Origin: an uncultured Clostridia bacterium
GTDB lineage: Bacteria; Bacillota; Clostridia; Christensenellales; Borkfalkiaceae
Direction of reading: 5' to 3'
DNA length: 5,337 nt
Assembly: GCA_947629845.1 (NCBI GenBank)
Contig: CANRFD010000091.1
Location: forward strand, 1-5,337
This document shows, piece after piece, positions 4,514 to 5,337 of this stretch; within the stretch, counting starts at the first letter, position 1; every line of letters begins with the position of its first letter. The notes beneath the pieces were generated by a model. That model worked only from the letters and a program-made list of their open reading frames with translations, did no database searches and was not told the origin of the DNA. The position numbers were made by a program, and so were the translations under genes.

Positions 4514-5337
4514 CTATATCAACGTCTCATATTCGGCGTAGAGGGCGTCGATTTCGGCGCGAACCTCTTCCTGCCGCGAAGTCACTTTTTGCACCTCTTT
4601 GTAGTCGGCGGCGACCTCCATAAGCCGCGCGTCCAGCTGCTTTTCCTCCTCTTCGAGAAGGGAAATGCGCGCCTCGATCTCGTGCGTCCTGTTCCGCGCC
4701 TGCGCCTCCCGCGCCCGCTCTTCCTTGGTGCGATAGCCCTCGGGCGCGCTCTTCTTTTCCGCCTTCCCCGCGGGCGGCGTCTGCCTCTCCCGCGCCGCCA
4801 AAAATTCGTCGTAGCTTCCCTCGAAGGGTACGAGCATGCCGCCCTCCAGCGACGCAATTCTCGTTGCCACCGCCTCGATGAACCGCCTGTCGTGCGAGAC
4901 GAAGAGGAGGGTGCCTTCATACGCCTTGAGCGCCTCTTCCAAGGCCTCGCGCGCGGGCAGGTCGAGGTGGTTGGTGGGCTCGTCCAAAAAGAGAACGTTG
5001 GCGCGCCGCGCTTCCAAAATGGCGAGCGAAAGTTTCGCCTTCAGCCCGCCCGAAAGCTCGCAGACCTTCTTCTGCACGTCCTCGGCGTTGAGCCCCGCAC
5101 GGGCGAGCAGGCTCCGCGCGTCGGTCTGCGACATGCCGGGGTTCTTCCCCCAAAAGGCGTCCAACACGCGCTCGTCCTGCGGCAAATCGGCGTTCTCCTG
5201 GTCGTAATAGCCGAGGCGCACAAACCGTGCGTACTTCACGCCCGTCGGCGCGGCGAGGAAGTATTTCAGCAGCGACGTCTTTCCCGTGCCGTTGTCGCCG
5301 ACGAGGGCGACCTTCTGCCCGCGCGTCATCAAAAAGC
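4514..5337 (-). CDS. ABC-F family ATPase, C-terminal half (N-terminal part outside window)
   Basis: Ribosome-associated ABC-F proteins have two ATPase domains and no membrane part. They act on stalled or antibiotic-bound ribosomes. The 274 codons seen here cover the second ATPase domain and the C-terminal extension. Counting from the methionine at 5329-5327 as residue 2: Walker A GDNGTGKT (12-19), Q-loop YYDQ (42-45), signature LSGGLKAKLSL (93-103), Walker B VLFLDEP with catalytic E118, D-loop NHLD (121-124) and switch SHD (146-148). A charged lysine-rich linker (about 183-210) leads to a coiled-coil C-terminal domain (about 205-270), as in Uup/YdiF-type members. The frame is open to the window edge, so the methionine near 5329 is internal and the first ATPase domain lies to the right. 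The signature has Leu where Glu or Gln is usual. The subfamily cannot be fixed from this half. Confidence 0.93.
   Translation of the reverse strand, partial: FLMTRGQKVALVGDNGTGKTSLLKYFLAAPTGVKYARFVRLGYYDQENADLPQDERVLDAFWGKNPGMSQTDARSLLARAGLNAEDVQKKVCELSGGLKAKLSLAILEARRANVLFLDEPTNHLDLPAREALEEALKAYEGTLLFVSHDRRFIEAVATRIASLEGGMLVPFEGSYDEFLAARERQTPPAGKAEKKSAPEGYRTKEERAREAQARNRTHEIEARISLLEEEEKQLDARLMEVAADYKEVQKVTSRQEEVRAEIDALYAEYETLI

Overview
The window looks like a piece of a GC-rich Bacillota (clostridial-type) chromosome. This is inferred, not proven, from the gene set (RlmH, a CPBP membrane protease, an iron-sulfur class I fumarase with separate subunits, TadA, an ABC-F ATPase), from consensus TATAAT promoters, and from strong G/C preference at third codon positions in the core genes. 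About 0.9 kb in the middle is clearly more AT-rich, both in genes and in spacers, and looks like an acquired cassette.

Layout. Positions 1-545 (minus) hold the N-terminal part of a fumarase/tartrate dehydratase alpha subunit that runs off the left edge. A 78-bp AT-rich divergent promoter region (546-623) separates it from a plus-strand operon at 624-3312: a CPBP-family intramembrane protease-like protein, RlmH (23S rRNA methyltransferase), an M14 zinc carboxypeptidase and TadA (tRNA adenosine deaminase). The operon ends at a Rho-independent terminator (3323-3353). Next comes the AT-rich cassette (about 3354-4278): a small membrane protein of unknown function on the minus strand and, diverging from it, a 69-residue XRE-type HTH regulator on the plus strand. 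They share a control region with two copies of an ATCA-N5-TGAT operator, and each gene is closed on its outer side by a hairpin terminator of related sequence. A gene-free stretch (4204-4513) follows. The C-terminal half of an ABC-F ATPase on the minus strand fills the right end.

How the genes work together. RlmH and TadA act on the translation apparatus (helix 69 of 23S rRNA and the wobble base of tRNA-Arg). The CPBP and M14 proteins are peptidases with unknown substrates. The grouping is housekeeping in style and does not form an obvious pathway. The HTH/membrane-protein pair is a self-contained regulated unit and is the best candidate here for something undescribed.

The most striking non-coding signal is that both divergent promoters at 546-623 place their TATAAT exactly 6 nt before the ATG. 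Both mRNAs should therefore begin at or within a base or two of the start codon, i.e. be leaderless. The cassette membrane gene and rlmH instead have ordinary Shine-Dalgarno sites.
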